Below, piece after piece: positions 6,985 to 15,164 of a DNA stretch of 30,719 bases. Source of the stretch: Bacillota bacterium (GTDB lineage Bacteria > Bacillota > Clostridia > Christensenellales > Aristaeellaceae); the NCBI GenBank assembly GCA_023411175.1, contig JAEYPB010000026.1, positions 1 through 30,719 on the forward strand, in the 5' to 3' direction. A model generated the notes under the pieces. That model did not search any database, had not been told where the DNA came from, and saw only the letters and a list, made by a program, of their open reading frames with translations. The translations under genes were made by a program, and so were the position numbers. Every line of letters starts with the position of its first letter. Position 1 is the stretch's first letter.

Positions 6985-7983
6985 TCAGACCGCTTCCCGC
7001 TGCCACTTTCGATAGAGGTCCGCAATCACGCGCTCAATCGGTGCGCGGACGATCTCCGCGTCCACAATCCCCTCCTCCGCTGCCAGCGCGGCAAAAAGCC
7101 TTGCGGTAGGCATCTCGAGCGCATCGTATTCATACTCACAGGCCGCCCCCGTTTGGCTGAGCAGCTTCGCCCCCGGGATATCCGGCGCGCAGCCCCTCGT
7201 CTCCACCCTGAGGATGCGGCGGTCGCCCGCGACGCGCATGAGCTTCTGGTGATCCCCATCGAAGGCGAGCGTTCCCTTGTTGATCAGGATCAGGCGCTTC
7301 GCCATCTCGGTCAAGTCGTCCATGTCGTGGGAGGTGACGAGGATGGTCACCCCGCGTTCGGCGTTGATGTGCTTCAGAAAATCGATCATCTGCCGCTTGG
7401 CGAGCACGTCCAGACCCAGCGTCGGCTCATCCAGGAGAACCAGCTCCGGGGCGTGCAAAAGCATCAGCGCCAGGTTGGCTTTCATCCGCTGCCCCAGCGA
7501 TAGCTCCCGCGCAAAGCTGTTCCAGAATTCGCCCAGCCCCAGGAGTTCCCGCAGCATGCCGAGGTTTTCCCGGTACATATCCTCCGGAACGTCCCAGACG
7601 ACTTTTTTCCACTCGAACGATGCGCGCACCGGGTGATCCCACCAAAGCTCGCTTCGATTTCCAAACAGCACGCCCGCGCGCCGCATAAGCGGAATTCGGT
7701 GCTCGTCCGGCGCCATGCCGAAGGCGCGAACCTCGCCGGACTGGGGTACGAGCATCCCGGAGAGCAGCTTGAAGGTGGTGGATTTGCCCGCCCCGTTGGG
7801 CCCGGCGTAGGCGCAGAATTCACCCCTTTCAAGGGTGAAGGATACGTCGTCCAGCGCGTACACGCGCACGTCTTCGCGCCTGAAGAGCGACAGCGGCCGC
7901 TTCTGGTCGAAGTACTTTACCACATGCCGCATTTCAATTGCGGTGTCCGAGGTCGCGGTAGCGGTTGCAGCTATATTTCGCAT
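6985..7983 (-). CDS. ABC-2 type transporter, ATP-binding subunit
   Basis: A 332-aa ATPase of the uncharacterised ABC-2 export group that pairs with two six-helix permeases (COG4586 type). Walker A is GPNGAGKSTT (residues 61-70), the signature is ELSLGQRMKANLAL, Walker B is LVLLDEPTLGLD and the switch histidine lies in VTSHDMDD. After the nucleotide-binding domain comes a C-terminal extension of about 90 residues typical of the group. The start at 7983 has a GGAGAGG site but overlaps the preceding permease gene by 50 bp; an ATG at 7932, one base past that gene's stop, would begin at MRHVVKYFD and is a serious alternative. The exported substrate is unknown. Last gene of the three-gene operon starting at the promoter near 9800. 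Confidence 0.9.
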   Translation of the reverse strand: MRNIAATATATSDTAIEMRHVVKYFDQKRPLSLFRREDVRVYALDDVSFTLERGEFCAYAGPNGAGKSTTFKLLSGMLVPQSGEVRAFGMAPDEHRIPLMRRAGVLFGNRSELWWDHPVRASFEWKKVVWDVPEDMYRENLGMLRELLGLGEFWNSFARELSLGQRMKANLALMLLHAPELVLLDEPTLGLDVLAKRQMIDFLKHINAERGVTILVTSHDMDDLTEMAKRLILINKGTLAFDGDHQKLMRVAGDRRILRVETRGCAPDIPGAKLLSQTGAACEYEYDALEMPTARLFAALAAEEGIVDAEIVRAPIERVIADLYRKWQREAV

Positions 7984-8779
7984 AATGCCTCAATCCTCTC
8001 CTGAAAAAGTAGGTGGCGGCCGTAAGAAACGCCGCGGCCACGGCGAGGGGAAGCGCCAGGTACGGTCCCTTTTCAAGCCGCCCGAGGAGCGCCAGCGAAG
8101 GGATATAGGCCATGAGCCCCGCCGGAAAGACCGTGGTCAGCGCCGTCGCCGCCCAGAGGGGCAGTCCCGCGAGTGGGTACTTGCCCAGAAGGTTCGTCAT
8201 GTTCAGCACCTGCGCGGAAAGCTCCTCACAGGCGACGGGCTTATAAAACGCGGCCGAGCCTGAAAGGTATCCGAGGCCGATCTTGATGCCCGCGTGGCAG
8301 GCGACGTAGAAGATGAGCGCCATGAACCAGACCGGCGTAACGGCAACCTTCAACCGGGCGCAGGCGATCCACGTGACGGCGATGCCCATCAGAAACCCGC
8401 TGGAGCCAGACACCGGCATGAACGCCTCCCCCATCAGCTGCATCCACAGCGGCCTCGGCTGGATCAGCATGTGGTCCACCTGCCCGCGCGCCACGCGGCG
8501 GCTGATGGCCAGTGCGTTGAACCCGCCGAACATCATGTAGGCAAAGCCGTCGGCCAATTGGAAAAAGCCCAGCATGAACAACACCTCGTCCGCGTTCAGC
8601 CCGCCCACGCCGCCAAAGCGCGCCGCGAGCAGCAGGACACCCGCCACCGACGCGATGTTGGCGATCAGTTCCGATGCCATGACGATCCCGCAGGTCGCCT
8701 TGTCCTGCAAAAACCAGTTCAAATCCATCCGGCCGTACAGCGCGTACAGCCTGAAAAGCTGTCGAATGTCAGCCGCCAT
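7934..8779 (-). CDS. ABC-2 family permease (COG3694-like)
   Basis: A 281-aa integral membrane protein with about six hydrophobic helices. The segment RRVARGQVDHMLIQPRPLWMQ is typical of the ABC-2 family permeases that come in pairs with a COG4586-type ATPase. It overlaps the upstream permease gene by 11 bp and the downstream ATPase gene by up to 50 bp, which implies translational coupling. With its neighbour it should form a heterodimeric channel in the cytoplasmic membrane for an unknown exported compound. Confidence 0.88.
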   Translation of the reverse strand: MAADIRQLFRLYALYGRMDLNWFLQDKATCGIVMASELIANIASVAGVLLLAARFGGVGGLNADEVLFMLGFFQLADGFAYMMFGGFNALAISRRVARGQVDHMLIQPRPLWMQLMGEAFMPVSGSSGFLMGIAVTWIACARLKVAVTPVWFMALIFYVACHAGIKIGLGYLSGSAAFYKPVACEELSAQVLNMTNLLGKYPLAGLPLWAATALTTVFPAGLMAYIPSLALLGRLEKGPYLALPLAVAAAFLTAATYFFRRGLRHYAKYSCNRYRDLGHRN

Positions 8780-9539
8780 AAGAAACCATCCTCTCCCTCG
8801 ATTTTTTAAAGCCCCATACCGCCAGCGGCCAGAGCGCGAGGTTCCAAAAGACCTGCGCCGCCAGAATGCTCCCCGCCTCCTCCAACCCCGCGTACAGGGA
8901 GAGCGGCGCGCCCGCCAGCGTGCCGAAGGGCGTGAGCGCGAGGATGCGCCCGATGCCCCAGGGCAGCGCAGAAAACGGAATCAGCGCGCCGGTAAACAGC
9001 GCTGTCAGCGACTCCCGGAGGCTGTGCACCGGCCAGGCGAGGCTGCGAAGCCGTATCATGATGCAGGTGAACAGAAAATCCACCGCAAAACCCTGCGATA
9101 CGGCAAGGGCCAGGGACGGCAGAAACCAGAGGTTTTTCGGCCGCATGTCCACGCCGCATGCGGCGGCGACGATGAGCGCCGGAACGGACAGAAGCGCAAG
9201 CTGTGTCGCCCAGCCGCCCATCGTATGGGCGATCAGCTGCCCGAACACGGAGGCGGGGCGCTGGTACATGGAGAGCATCGTACCGTCGTGCAGCCAGTCC
9301 GACGCGGGCGTGCGCACGTCCAGCATCGGCGCAAGCACGGTGGACAGTACGGTGTATACGGTCAGCTGCCCGAGTGTCAGCCCCTCCATGTCCACGCCGG
9401 CGAGGTACAGCGAGCGCCAGATCATCAGAAGCGCGCCCATTGCCGCCGCGCGCATCAGGTACTGCCCTGCGAGTTCCGCAAGGCCGAAGTAGCTTTTCTC
9501 AACCAGGCACATCCTGGCTGTCGCAAGGTATCGTTTCAT
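8769..9539 (-). CDS. ABC-2 family permease (COG4587-like)
   Basis: A 256-aa integral membrane protein, first gene of the exporter operon. It starts MKRYLATARMCLVEKSYFG at 9539, where GAGGAG lies at good spacing; the open frame continues upstream to 9902 but that part has no ribosome binding site and runs through terminator hairpins. Motifs such as SDWLHDGTMLSMYQRP and FTGALIPFSALP fit the partner-permease family. Five to six hydrophobic helices are visible. Its mRNA leader contains two intrinsic terminators, so expression probably depends on read-through. Confidence 0.86.
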   Translation of the reverse strand: MKRYLATARMCLVEKSYFGLAELAGQYLMRAAAMGALLMIWRSLYLAGVDMEGLTLGQLTVYTVLSTVLAPMLDVRTPASDWLHDGTMLSMYQRPASVFGQLIAHTMGGWATQLALLSVPALIVAAACGVDMRPKNLWFLPSLALAVSQGFAVDFLFTCIMIRLRSLAWPVHSLRESLTALFTGALIPFSALPWGIGRILALTPFGTLAGAPLSLYAGLEEAGSILAAQVFWNLALWPLAVWGFKKSRERMVSYGG

Positions 9540-9589
9540 CGCACATCTCCTCATCGTTTTCGGTATTCCGGAGCCATCGGCGGGCAAGC

Positions 9590-9610
9590 AAAAAGCGGCC
9601 TTCGCCGCTT
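9590..9610 (-). terminator. Second leader terminator before the ABC-2 operon
   Basis: On the minus strand AAGCGGC and GCCGCTT pair around a GAAG loop and run into TTTTT. It lies 50 bases before the first permease gene, with no promoter visible between it and that gene. Confidence 0.72.
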
Positions 9611-9619
9611 CCAAAACAC

Positions 9620-9649
9620 AAAAAAGCGGCCGCCCCTTCGGGCCGCCGC
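9620..9649 (-). terminator. First leader terminator, after the 35-aa reading frame
   Basis: On the minus strand GCGGC-g-GCCC pairs with GGGC-g-GCCGC around GAAG, followed by six T residues. It starts 12 bases after the stop of the small reading frame. It is a good intrinsic terminator in the path between promoter and transporter genes. Confidence 0.78.
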
Positions 9650-9661
9650 CGCAATCAAAGC

Positions 9662-9769
9662 CTAGAGAGCGCGCGCGGTGCCGGAAAAGGGCATAGCTAT
9701 CCCGTCGCGCGCAGAAAAACCGAAAAATCCGCGAACACAGCTTACAAGATGCGCCATGAAGTCGCTCAC
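9662..9769 (-). CDS. 35-aa leader-type peptide upstream of ABC-2 exporter
   Basis: A GTG-start reading frame with an AAGGGGGG ribosome binding site six bases upstream, about 25 bases downstream of a consensus promoter. The peptide begins MSDFMAHLVSCVRGFFGFSA and ends FSGTARAL. I do not recognise it. Its position between promoter and two terminators suggests a regulatory leader peptide whose translation state controls read-through into the exporter genes. It could also be a small product in its own right, terminated by the first hairpin. The sequence is not obviously enriched for one amino acid, so classic amino-acid attenuation is not indicated. Confidence 0.6.
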   Translation of the reverse strand: MSDFMAHLVSCVRGFFGFSARDGIAMPFSGTARAL

Positions 9770-9797
9770 GAGAAGCCCCCCTTTCTGGTTTTTCTAA

Positions 9798-9826
9798 ATT
9801 ATAGCATGCGCAGGCGGTTCGGTCAA
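9798..9826 (-). promoter_or_regulatory. Sigma-A promoter of leader peptide and ABC-2 operon
   Basis: On the minus strand TTGACC (9821-9826), a 17-base spacer and TATAAT (9798-9803) form a near-consensus promoter. It is the only promoter I can find upstream of the exporter genes. The stretch 9827-9962 further upstream shows no gene. Confidence 0.85.
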
Positions 9827-9962
9827 TCCCGAGTCCCTCAGCGCGCAGAGTTTTAATGAATAGCGCGTTTGGGTATGTGCTCCCGCCCGCTTTCAATGCC
9901 AAAGGCCGATAGCGCGGATTTCACAGCTTTCTCTTGCAGAAGAAACGCCAGAGGTATAAAAA

Positions 9963-10216
9963 AGGCGAGGCCACGAAGCGCCTCGCCTCAAAGCATCAAA
10001 AAACCCGCTGGTTTTTTGATGCGAAGGAAGAACCCCTGCGCGCGCCTGAAATTCTCTGGAATTTCCGGGCGGCGCACTGACCAAAGGTGTGGATAGCGCC
10101 ACCAGTGTCTTAACTGGTGGCGCTATCCCGTGCCCGGCGTACACGCCGCCGGGCACGATTGAAACCCCGCGGAGACTTTGCAGATGGGCTAGGCGAAACC
10201 ACGAAGCGCCTCGCCT
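9963..10216 (+). repeat. Structured repeat, copy B (202-bp core, duplicated terminator flanks)
   Basis: The core is 9989-10190. In order it holds GCATCAAAAAAC paired with its complement over 12 bp, a GAAATTC-tctg-GAATTTC hairpin, a 16-bp stem (10091-10128, GGATAGCGCCACCAGT), a GTGCCCGGC stem-loop and the tail GATTGAAACCCCGCGG. Two 26-base hairpins, 9963-9988 and 10191-10216, bracket it and differ at only two bases; their stem (AGGCGAGG type) is unrelated to the flanks of copy A. Outer sides carry the A-tract and T-tract. It lies downstream of the importer permease gene, in antisense orientation. Confidence 0.87.
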
Positions 10217-10245
10217 TTTCTTCATTTTGCCACGCTGCGGATCCG

Positions 10246-11514
10246 TCAGCGCCTGGCGGCGACCCGGAGGGCGTTCTGCGGCTTTCGGGCCTGGATGCCC
10301 GACCAAGCGTGCAGAACCAGCGCCAGCGCGATGACGCCGTAGGTGATGAACACGCGGAAGTATTCGCCGATGGCCGCGTCGCCGAAGACGTTCTTTGCGG
10401 CGGGCGGCGCGACGAGGAACAACAGGTGGAAGAGCACGCAGCCCAGAATCGCCTGCGCATTGGTGGCGCGCACCAGCGAAGCGCCGCCCACCAGAATCGC
10501 CGCGCCCGCGTACAGGCCCACCTGCTCGTGGGCGCCATAGGTCTGGAACGCGCCCATGTTCTGCACGAAGATCAGCTGGCCCCAACCGGCGAGGACCGTC
10601 GAAAAGATGATCGCGGTCAGGCGCGTGCGGTTGACGTCAATACCCGAAGCGTTGGCGACGACGCGGCTCTGACCCACGGCCCGGAACTGCTGCCCCAGCC
10701 GCGTCTTCATGATGCCCACGTTGAACAGGCATAATAGCGCCACCGCGAGGATCGTGACCATCGGCACGGAGGTCAGCGCGAACATGTCCTTGATCGCCGG
10801 GATCTGGATCAGGCCGACGCATACCGCCGAGCCGACGAGGGTTGCGATAAAGCCCGAGCGCTTCATCCGCTTTGTCAGGAAGAAGACCAGCGCCACAGCC
10901 ACCGCGATGGCGGCGAAGAAGTACACCGCCTTGTCAAACTCGCCCGCCTTGAACTTCCACAGCCCGTCCAGCGAGTTCTTGAGCCCGCCGGGCTTGGAAA
11001 GGTCCATCGTATTGGCGACACCGGTGGAGCCCTTGATGACGAGGCCGGGCGTGTTGAGCGGAATGATGTTCCCGAAAATGAACAGGAACAAAAGCTGGTA
11101 AACACCGTTTGCGAAGAAGCCCAGGATCATCGAGCCGATCATTTCCTGGCCCTTCATCTTGTTGAGCAGTTGGCCGATCAGGTAGCCGAAGAAGCCCGCG
11201 ATCGGCACCGTCATCGCCGCCGCGACGAGAAAGCCCCAGATACCCGGAATGCCCCATTCCAGCACCCAAAGCATCGAGATCTGCGCGGCCATCGCGCCGA
11301 TGGTGATGGCGAAGTTGATGCCCATGCCCGCGATGATGGGAATAATCAGCGCCAGTACGAGGAAGGCGTTGCGGTAGATGCGGGTCGAAAGCTCGAACAC
11401 CACGGAGGACACCCGCTGGCCCGAGAGCATCAGGCACACCACGCACAGCGCCACAAACAAAATGGTGACCGCGTTTCGCTTCAGCGTGCCGCTCATGTCG
11501 AAATCTTTACGCAC
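10246..11514 (-). CDS. ABC importer permease 2 (ribose/BMP type)
   Basis: A 422-aa membrane protein of the branched-chain/ribose-type permease family that serves BMP-like binding proteins. Around ten hydrophobic helices are visible, and the ATPase-contact segment is GQQFRAVGQSRVVANASGIDV, followed by VLAGWGQLIFVQ and ILVGGASLVRATNAQAILG. The GTG at 11514 is preferred because GGGGGGTGA lies just upstream; it overlaps the previous gene by 8 bp. The open frame extends to 11544 inside that gene. Repeat copy B follows about 30 bases past its stop, where the operon terminator should be. It is the last gene of the DUF3798 importer operon. Confidence 0.88.
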   Translation of the reverse strand: MRKDFDMSGTLKRNAVTILFVALCVVCLMLSGQRVSSVVFELSTRIYRNAFLVLALIIPIIAGMGINFAITIGAMAAQISMLWVLEWGIPGIWGFLVAAAMTVPIAGFFGYLIGQLLNKMKGQEMIGSMILGFFANGVYQLLFLFIFGNIIPLNTPGLVIKGSTGVANTMDLSKPGGLKNSLDGLWKFKAGEFDKAVYFFAAIAVAVALVFFLTKRMKRSGFIATLVGSAVCVGLIQIPAIKDMFALTSVPMVTILAVALLCLFNVGIMKTRLGQQFRAVGQSRVVANASGIDVNRTRLTAIIFSTVLAGWGQLIFVQNMGAFQTYGAHEQVGLYAGAAILVGGASLVRATNAQAILGCVLFHLLFLVAPPAAKNVFGDAAIGEYFRVFITYGVIALALVLHAWSGIQARKPQNALRVAARR

Positions 11515-13426
11515 GGGATTCACCCCCCGATTTGGTGAGCGCATACAGGATGATCCCGTTGGAGATCAGGATGCGCATGGTCTCCGAAATGGTGGACTGG
11601 GGCACCAGCGCGTTGGCCACCGGCATGCCCAGCGTCAGGACGCCCTGGAACAGGAAGGTGCCGATCAGCACGTGACTGATCTTGGCGCGGCTCGTGGATG
11701 CGCCGCCGATCAGGATTGCGGAAGCCGCCACAAAGCCCATCTGCCGGGGTGCGTTGTACAGCTGCATGAAGCCATAGCTTTGCGAGTAGACCAGAATGCC
11801 CACCGCGCCCAGCACGGTCGAGAGCACCGTGCCGATCACGCGGGTCTTGTCCACGTTGATGCCGGAGGCCTCCGCAAAGCGCGGGTTGTTGCCACCGGCC
11901 TGCATCGCGATGCCCGTCTTGGAACGCATGAACAGGAAGACCAGAAGGCAGCACAGGCCCATGAACAGCAACAGCCCCGTCGGAATCCTGACCCCGCCCA
12001 CCGTAAACGCCCAAAGGTCGTTCAGGATGTGCCGGAAGTAGTTGTTGAGGCCGGACGTCAATCGAAGGCCCGTGCCCAGCGGCCAGCGCAGCACCAGCGA
12101 CTTGAACGGCAGCACCAGCCAGGCGATGCACATCAGCGAAACGACCGAGTAGCCCACGTAGGTGGTGACGGCCATTTCGTTGCCCTTGAGCCGGTTCAGC
12201 AGCAGGCCGTACAGCCAGCCCAGCACGGTCGCGATCACAACGCCCACCGCCACCGCGAAGAGGAAGCCTCCCCAGCCGCTCATGTTGAACTCGATGCACA
12301 TGAGGCCACCGATGAGGCCGCCGATGATGCCGATCGGCAGACCCAGGTTGAGCGAGATGCCGCACTGAATGGCCGGAACCATCGCCAGAACCAGCACGCT
12401 GTTCATGCCCATGCGCACGATGGTGTTGGACAGAAGCGTCGCGATGGATAGGTCATACAGGACGCTCAAAACGCAGAGCAATACAAAGAACAGGCCGATA
12501 ATCAGCCTCGGGATGCCGAGGGCCTTGCACAGCGCGGTCCAGAAGAAGAGGGCAAGCCCCAGGAGGATCAGCGCGATGCCAATGGTCAGCATATCGTCAC
12601 CGTAGCGGATGATGCGGGCCTTCGTCAGGTTGTTGTCGCCCAGCGCCGCCAGACCGCCAGACTCCGCAAAGCGGTCAAACTGGCTGGCGTAGGTATCGCC
12701 GTCCTGATAAATCAGGTCGATAACGATTTTTTTGAGCGCGGTGAAGGAGTTTTCGTCCGTGCCCGCGTAGATCCGGTTGAGCTCGTCGGTCAGGACTCGG
12801 AAATCGTCGTCGATCGCGGCGTAGCGCGTGAGCATCTCCGGCGTCTCGACGAAACCGGACATGTCCACCTCGACCTCAGTTCCGAGATCGTCCATCGCCG
12901 GCTCCTCAAGCGCCCCTTCCCCATCGGCGGGCGCTTCCGCCGCAGCGACGGTCACGTCTTCGGCCTGCGCTTCCAATTCGGCCCTCTTCGCTTCGACGTA
13001 GGCGGCCTTGGCGCGGCTCTCCTCGACGCGGTAGTCGCGAACCGACAGCTCCACCTGGTCGATGGCGGCGTTCAGAGGCGCGGTATCGACGGTGGCGTAG
13101 TCCACCAGAGAATTCTTGGAATCGGCCCGCGCCTGCTCTTCGGCCTTGGCCACCGCATCGCGTATGGCGCTGATGCCGCCGCCCTCGGCCTTGACTTTGG
13201 CCCGCGCCACGTCCTTGGCGGCTTCGACGTAGGCCTCGACGGCGCCCTCGCCGGTGGTGGTGAGCACCGCACGGGCGCGCATGTCGGCGAGGATGGCCGT
13301 GCCTTCCCCGCTGCCGTGCAGATTGACGCCGTAGAAGCTGACCGCGATCATCGCCACGGCCAGCGCAACAATCACCCCTGAAACGATGCGCCGGGGCAAG
13401 CTGCCCGCGCTTTTTCGCTTAGCCAT
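11507..13426 (-). CDS. ABC importer permease 1 with a large extracytoplasmic insert
   Basis: A 639-aa membrane protein. The C-terminal ~390 residues are a ribose/BMP-type permease (MQAGGNNPRFAEASGINVDKT, ILIGGASTSRAKISHVLIG). The N-terminus is odd: after the first helix (about 12-30) comes roughly 240 residues of Ala/Glu/Asp/Lys-rich sequence with heptad-like helices and an acidic stretch (EAPADGEGALEEPAMDD), before the next helix at about 275. By the positive-inside rule this region lies outside. Typical family members have only a short first loop. Start at 13426 has GGGAGGGAG upstream and overlaps the ATPase gene by 8 bp. I infer the insert contacts the binding protein or cell wall. Confidence 0.88.
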   Translation of the reverse strand: MAKRKSAGSLPRRIVSGVIVALAVAMIAVSFYGVNLHGSGEGTAILADMRARAVLTTTGEGAVEAYVEAAKDVARAKVKAEGGGISAIRDAVAKAEEQARADSKNSLVDYATVDTAPLNAAIDQVELSVRDYRVEESRAKAAYVEAKRAELEAQAEDVTVAAAEAPADGEGALEEPAMDDLGTEVEVDMSGFVETPEMLTRYAAIDDDFRVLTDELNRIYAGTDENSFTALKKIVIDLIYQDGDTYASQFDRFAESGGLAALGDNNLTKARIIRYGDDMLTIGIALILLGLALFFWTALCKALGIPRLIIGLFFVLLCVLSVLYDLSIATLLSNTIVRMGMNSVLVLAMVPAIQCGISLNLGLPIGIIGGLIGGLMCIEFNMSGWGGFLFAVAVGVVIATVLGWLYGLLLNRLKGNEMAVTTYVGYSVVSLMCIAWLVLPFKSLVLRWPLGTGLRLTSGLNNYFRHILNDLWAFTVGGVRIPTGLLLFMGLCCLLVFLFMRSKTGIAMQAGGNNPRFAEASGINVDKTRVIGTVLSTVLGAVGILVYSQSYGFMQLYNAPRQMGFVAASAILIGGASTSRAKISHVLIGTFLFQGVLTLGMPVANALVPQSTISETMRILISNGIILYALTKSGGESRA

Positions 13427-15023
13427 GCGCCGCTCCCTCCCTCTCCGGTTTAATGCCTGACATGGCCAGGCCGAAGTCCGCGTCGCTGGCGTCCGGCGGC
13501 AGGATGTCCACAACCGCTCCCTTGGACACGATGACGACCCGGTCGCAGATGGAGCGCAGCTCTTCGAGTTCCGAGGAGACCATGACGATGGAAATGCCCT
13601 GCTCGCGGTTGAGCCGGCGCAGCGTCTCCAGTACGATTTTCTTGGCGCCGATGTCGATGCCGCGGGTCGGCTCGGAGACGAAGAGGAATTTCGGTTTTAG
13701 AGCCAGTGCCCGCGCGATGCATACCTTCTGCTGGTTGCCGCCGGACAGCGTACCCGCGTGCTGCGTCGGCGACGTGCAGCGGATGTCCAGCTCCTTGATC
13801 ATCCTGAGCGCGTTCTGGCGGATCTCCCGGCTGTTTTTCTGGGTCACGGGCCCGAAGCGCCGGAGGAATTCCCCCTTAACTTGAATGGCGCTGAAGACGA
13901 TGTTGTCCTCGATGGACTGATCCAGAAGCAGCCCCACGCCGCGTCGGTCCTCCGAAACCATCGCGAGCCCGGCGTTCAGCGCGGCGCTCGGGTCCTGAAG
14001 CGGCAAGGGCTTTCCAAAGAAGGTGACCTCGCCTTCTGCGGGGTAGAGGCCCATCACACCGTTGGGGATGCCGATTTTCCCTTGCCCGGCCAGGCCGCCG
14101 ATGCCCAGGATCTCCCCCTCGTGAACGTCAAGCGATACGGAATTCACCATCTCGCCCGGCATCTCGACGGCGAGATTTTTGAGCGACATCACAACCGGCG
14201 CGCTTTCCGTCCCCTTGCGGGCGTCGGCGCTGATCACGCCTTCGCCCTTGCGGCCGATCATCAGCTCCGCAAGCTCGATGATGTTGGTCTCGCTCTTTTT
14301 GCGGGTAGCGGCGAGCTTTCCGTCCCGGAGGATGGTGACGTTGTCACAAGCCGCGACCACCTCCGCCAACCGGTGGGTAATGAATATGATCGCGATGCCG
14401 CGCGCGGCGATGGAGCGCATCACCTCGATCAGCTGATCGGCTGCGCTCTCCGTCAGAACGGCGGTGGGTTCGTCAAAGACCAGCAGCTTCACGCCCTGCT
14501 TGTCAATCTCGCGTGCGATCTCGACAAACTGCTTATAGCCGACCGGGAGTCCCTGTACCAACGTATATTCTTCAATGCCCATGCCGACGCTGTCCAGCGC
14601 CTTGCGCGCATCGGCCGCCATCGCCTTCATGTCGAGCGTCTCGTAATTGCGCCCGAAAATCCGGCTGGCGAGGTTGGGCTTGGTGATTTCGCGATTGAGC
14701 TTGATGTTCTCGGTGATGGAAAACGTGTTCAAGAGCATGAATTCCTGGTGAACCATGCCGATGCCCTTGCGCATCGCGTCCTGAGGAGAAGCAATGTTGA
14801 CCGGCTCGCCATCCAGAAGCACCTGGCCCTGGAAGCCGCCGGTCTCGTGAATGCCCGGCATGCCGAACAACACGTTCATGAGGGTGGATTTGCCTGCGCC
14901 GTTCTCGCCGAGCAGCGCATGGATCTCTCCAGGCCTGATCTTCAGCGTGACGCCGTCAAGCACCTTCGTCTCGCCGTAGATCTTGGAGATGTTGTTCATT
15001 TCCAGTATGTACTCAGCACCCAA
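13419..15023 (-). CDS. ABC importer ATPase, twin domains (ribose/BMP type)
   Basis: A 534-aa protein with two fused ABC domains. The first has Walker A GENGAGKST and Walker B LLVFDEPTAVLTE, with a degenerate signature (LPVGYKQFVEIA). The second has a degenerate Walker A (GLAGQGKIG) but a canonical signature LSGGNQQKVCIARAL and Walker B LFVSEPTRGID. This split of intact and degenerate sites is usual in RbsA/MglA-type ATPases. I choose the TTG at 15023 (AAGGGGGC seven bases upstream), giving MGAEYILEMNNISKIYG; the ATG at 15044 lacks a ribosome binding site. It powers uptake with the two permeases downstream, both overlapping by 8 bp. Confidence 0.9.
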   Translation of the reverse strand: MGAEYILEMNNISKIYGETKVLDGVTLKIRPGEIHALLGENGAGKSTLMNVLFGMPGIHETGGFQGQVLLDGEPVNIASPQDAMRKGIGMVHQEFMLLNTFSITENIKLNREITKPNLASRIFGRNYETLDMKAMAADARKALDSVGMGIEEYTLVQGLPVGYKQFVEIAREIDKQGVKLLVFDEPTAVLTESAADQLIEVMRSIAARGIAIIFITHRLAEVVAACDNVTILRDGKLAATRKKSETNIIELAELMIGRKGEGVISADARKGTESAPVVMSLKNLAVEMPGEMVNSVSLDVHEGEILGIGGLAGQGKIGIPNGVMGLYPAEGEVTFFGKPLPLQDPSAALNAGLAMVSEDRRGVGLLLDQSIEDNIVFSAIQVKGEFLRRFGPVTQKNSREIRQNALRMIKELDIRCTSPTQHAGTLSGGNQQKVCIARALALKPKFLFVSEPTRGIDIGAKKIVLETLRRLNREQGISIVMVSSELEELRSICDRVVIVSKGAVVDILPPDASDADFGLAMSGIKPEREGAAHG

Positions 15024-15117
15024 TCGTATAGCCCCCTTCGTCATAGGGAAAGCCGGCCTTGAGCGGCGCGGGGCCAGGATCGGCCGGGTTGGCGCCGCGC
15101 CGCCTAGTCAACGCACC

Positions 15118-15145
15118 GCGGCTCGTCCCTTGCGGGACGAGCCGC
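15118..15145 (-). terminator. Stem-loop between binding-protein and ATPase genes
   Basis: GCGGCTCGTCCC (15118-15129) pairs perfectly with GGGACGAGCCGC (15134-15145) around a four-base loop, with no T-tract. Such hairpins commonly lower expression of membrane genes relative to the binding protein and protect the upstream mRNA from decay; that role is inferred here. Confidence 0.7.
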
Positions 15146-15164
15146 CGCGTCTTACCCAACTGTG

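Noticed and set aside
9540..9902. Long N-terminal extension of the first ABC-2 permease
   Set aside because: It runs through two terminator hairpins and the small leader frame, is Arg/Cys-rich, and has no ribosome binding site.
10157..10175. GATTGAAAC motif, like the 3' end of many CRISPR repeats
   Set aside because: It occurs once per structured repeat, with copies kilobases apart, no spacers and no cas genes.
13758..15062. Long plus-strand open frame of 434 codons opposite the importer ATPase
   Set aside because: The sense strand holds all ABC motifs; the antisense frame is His/Arg/Leu-rich with no motif.
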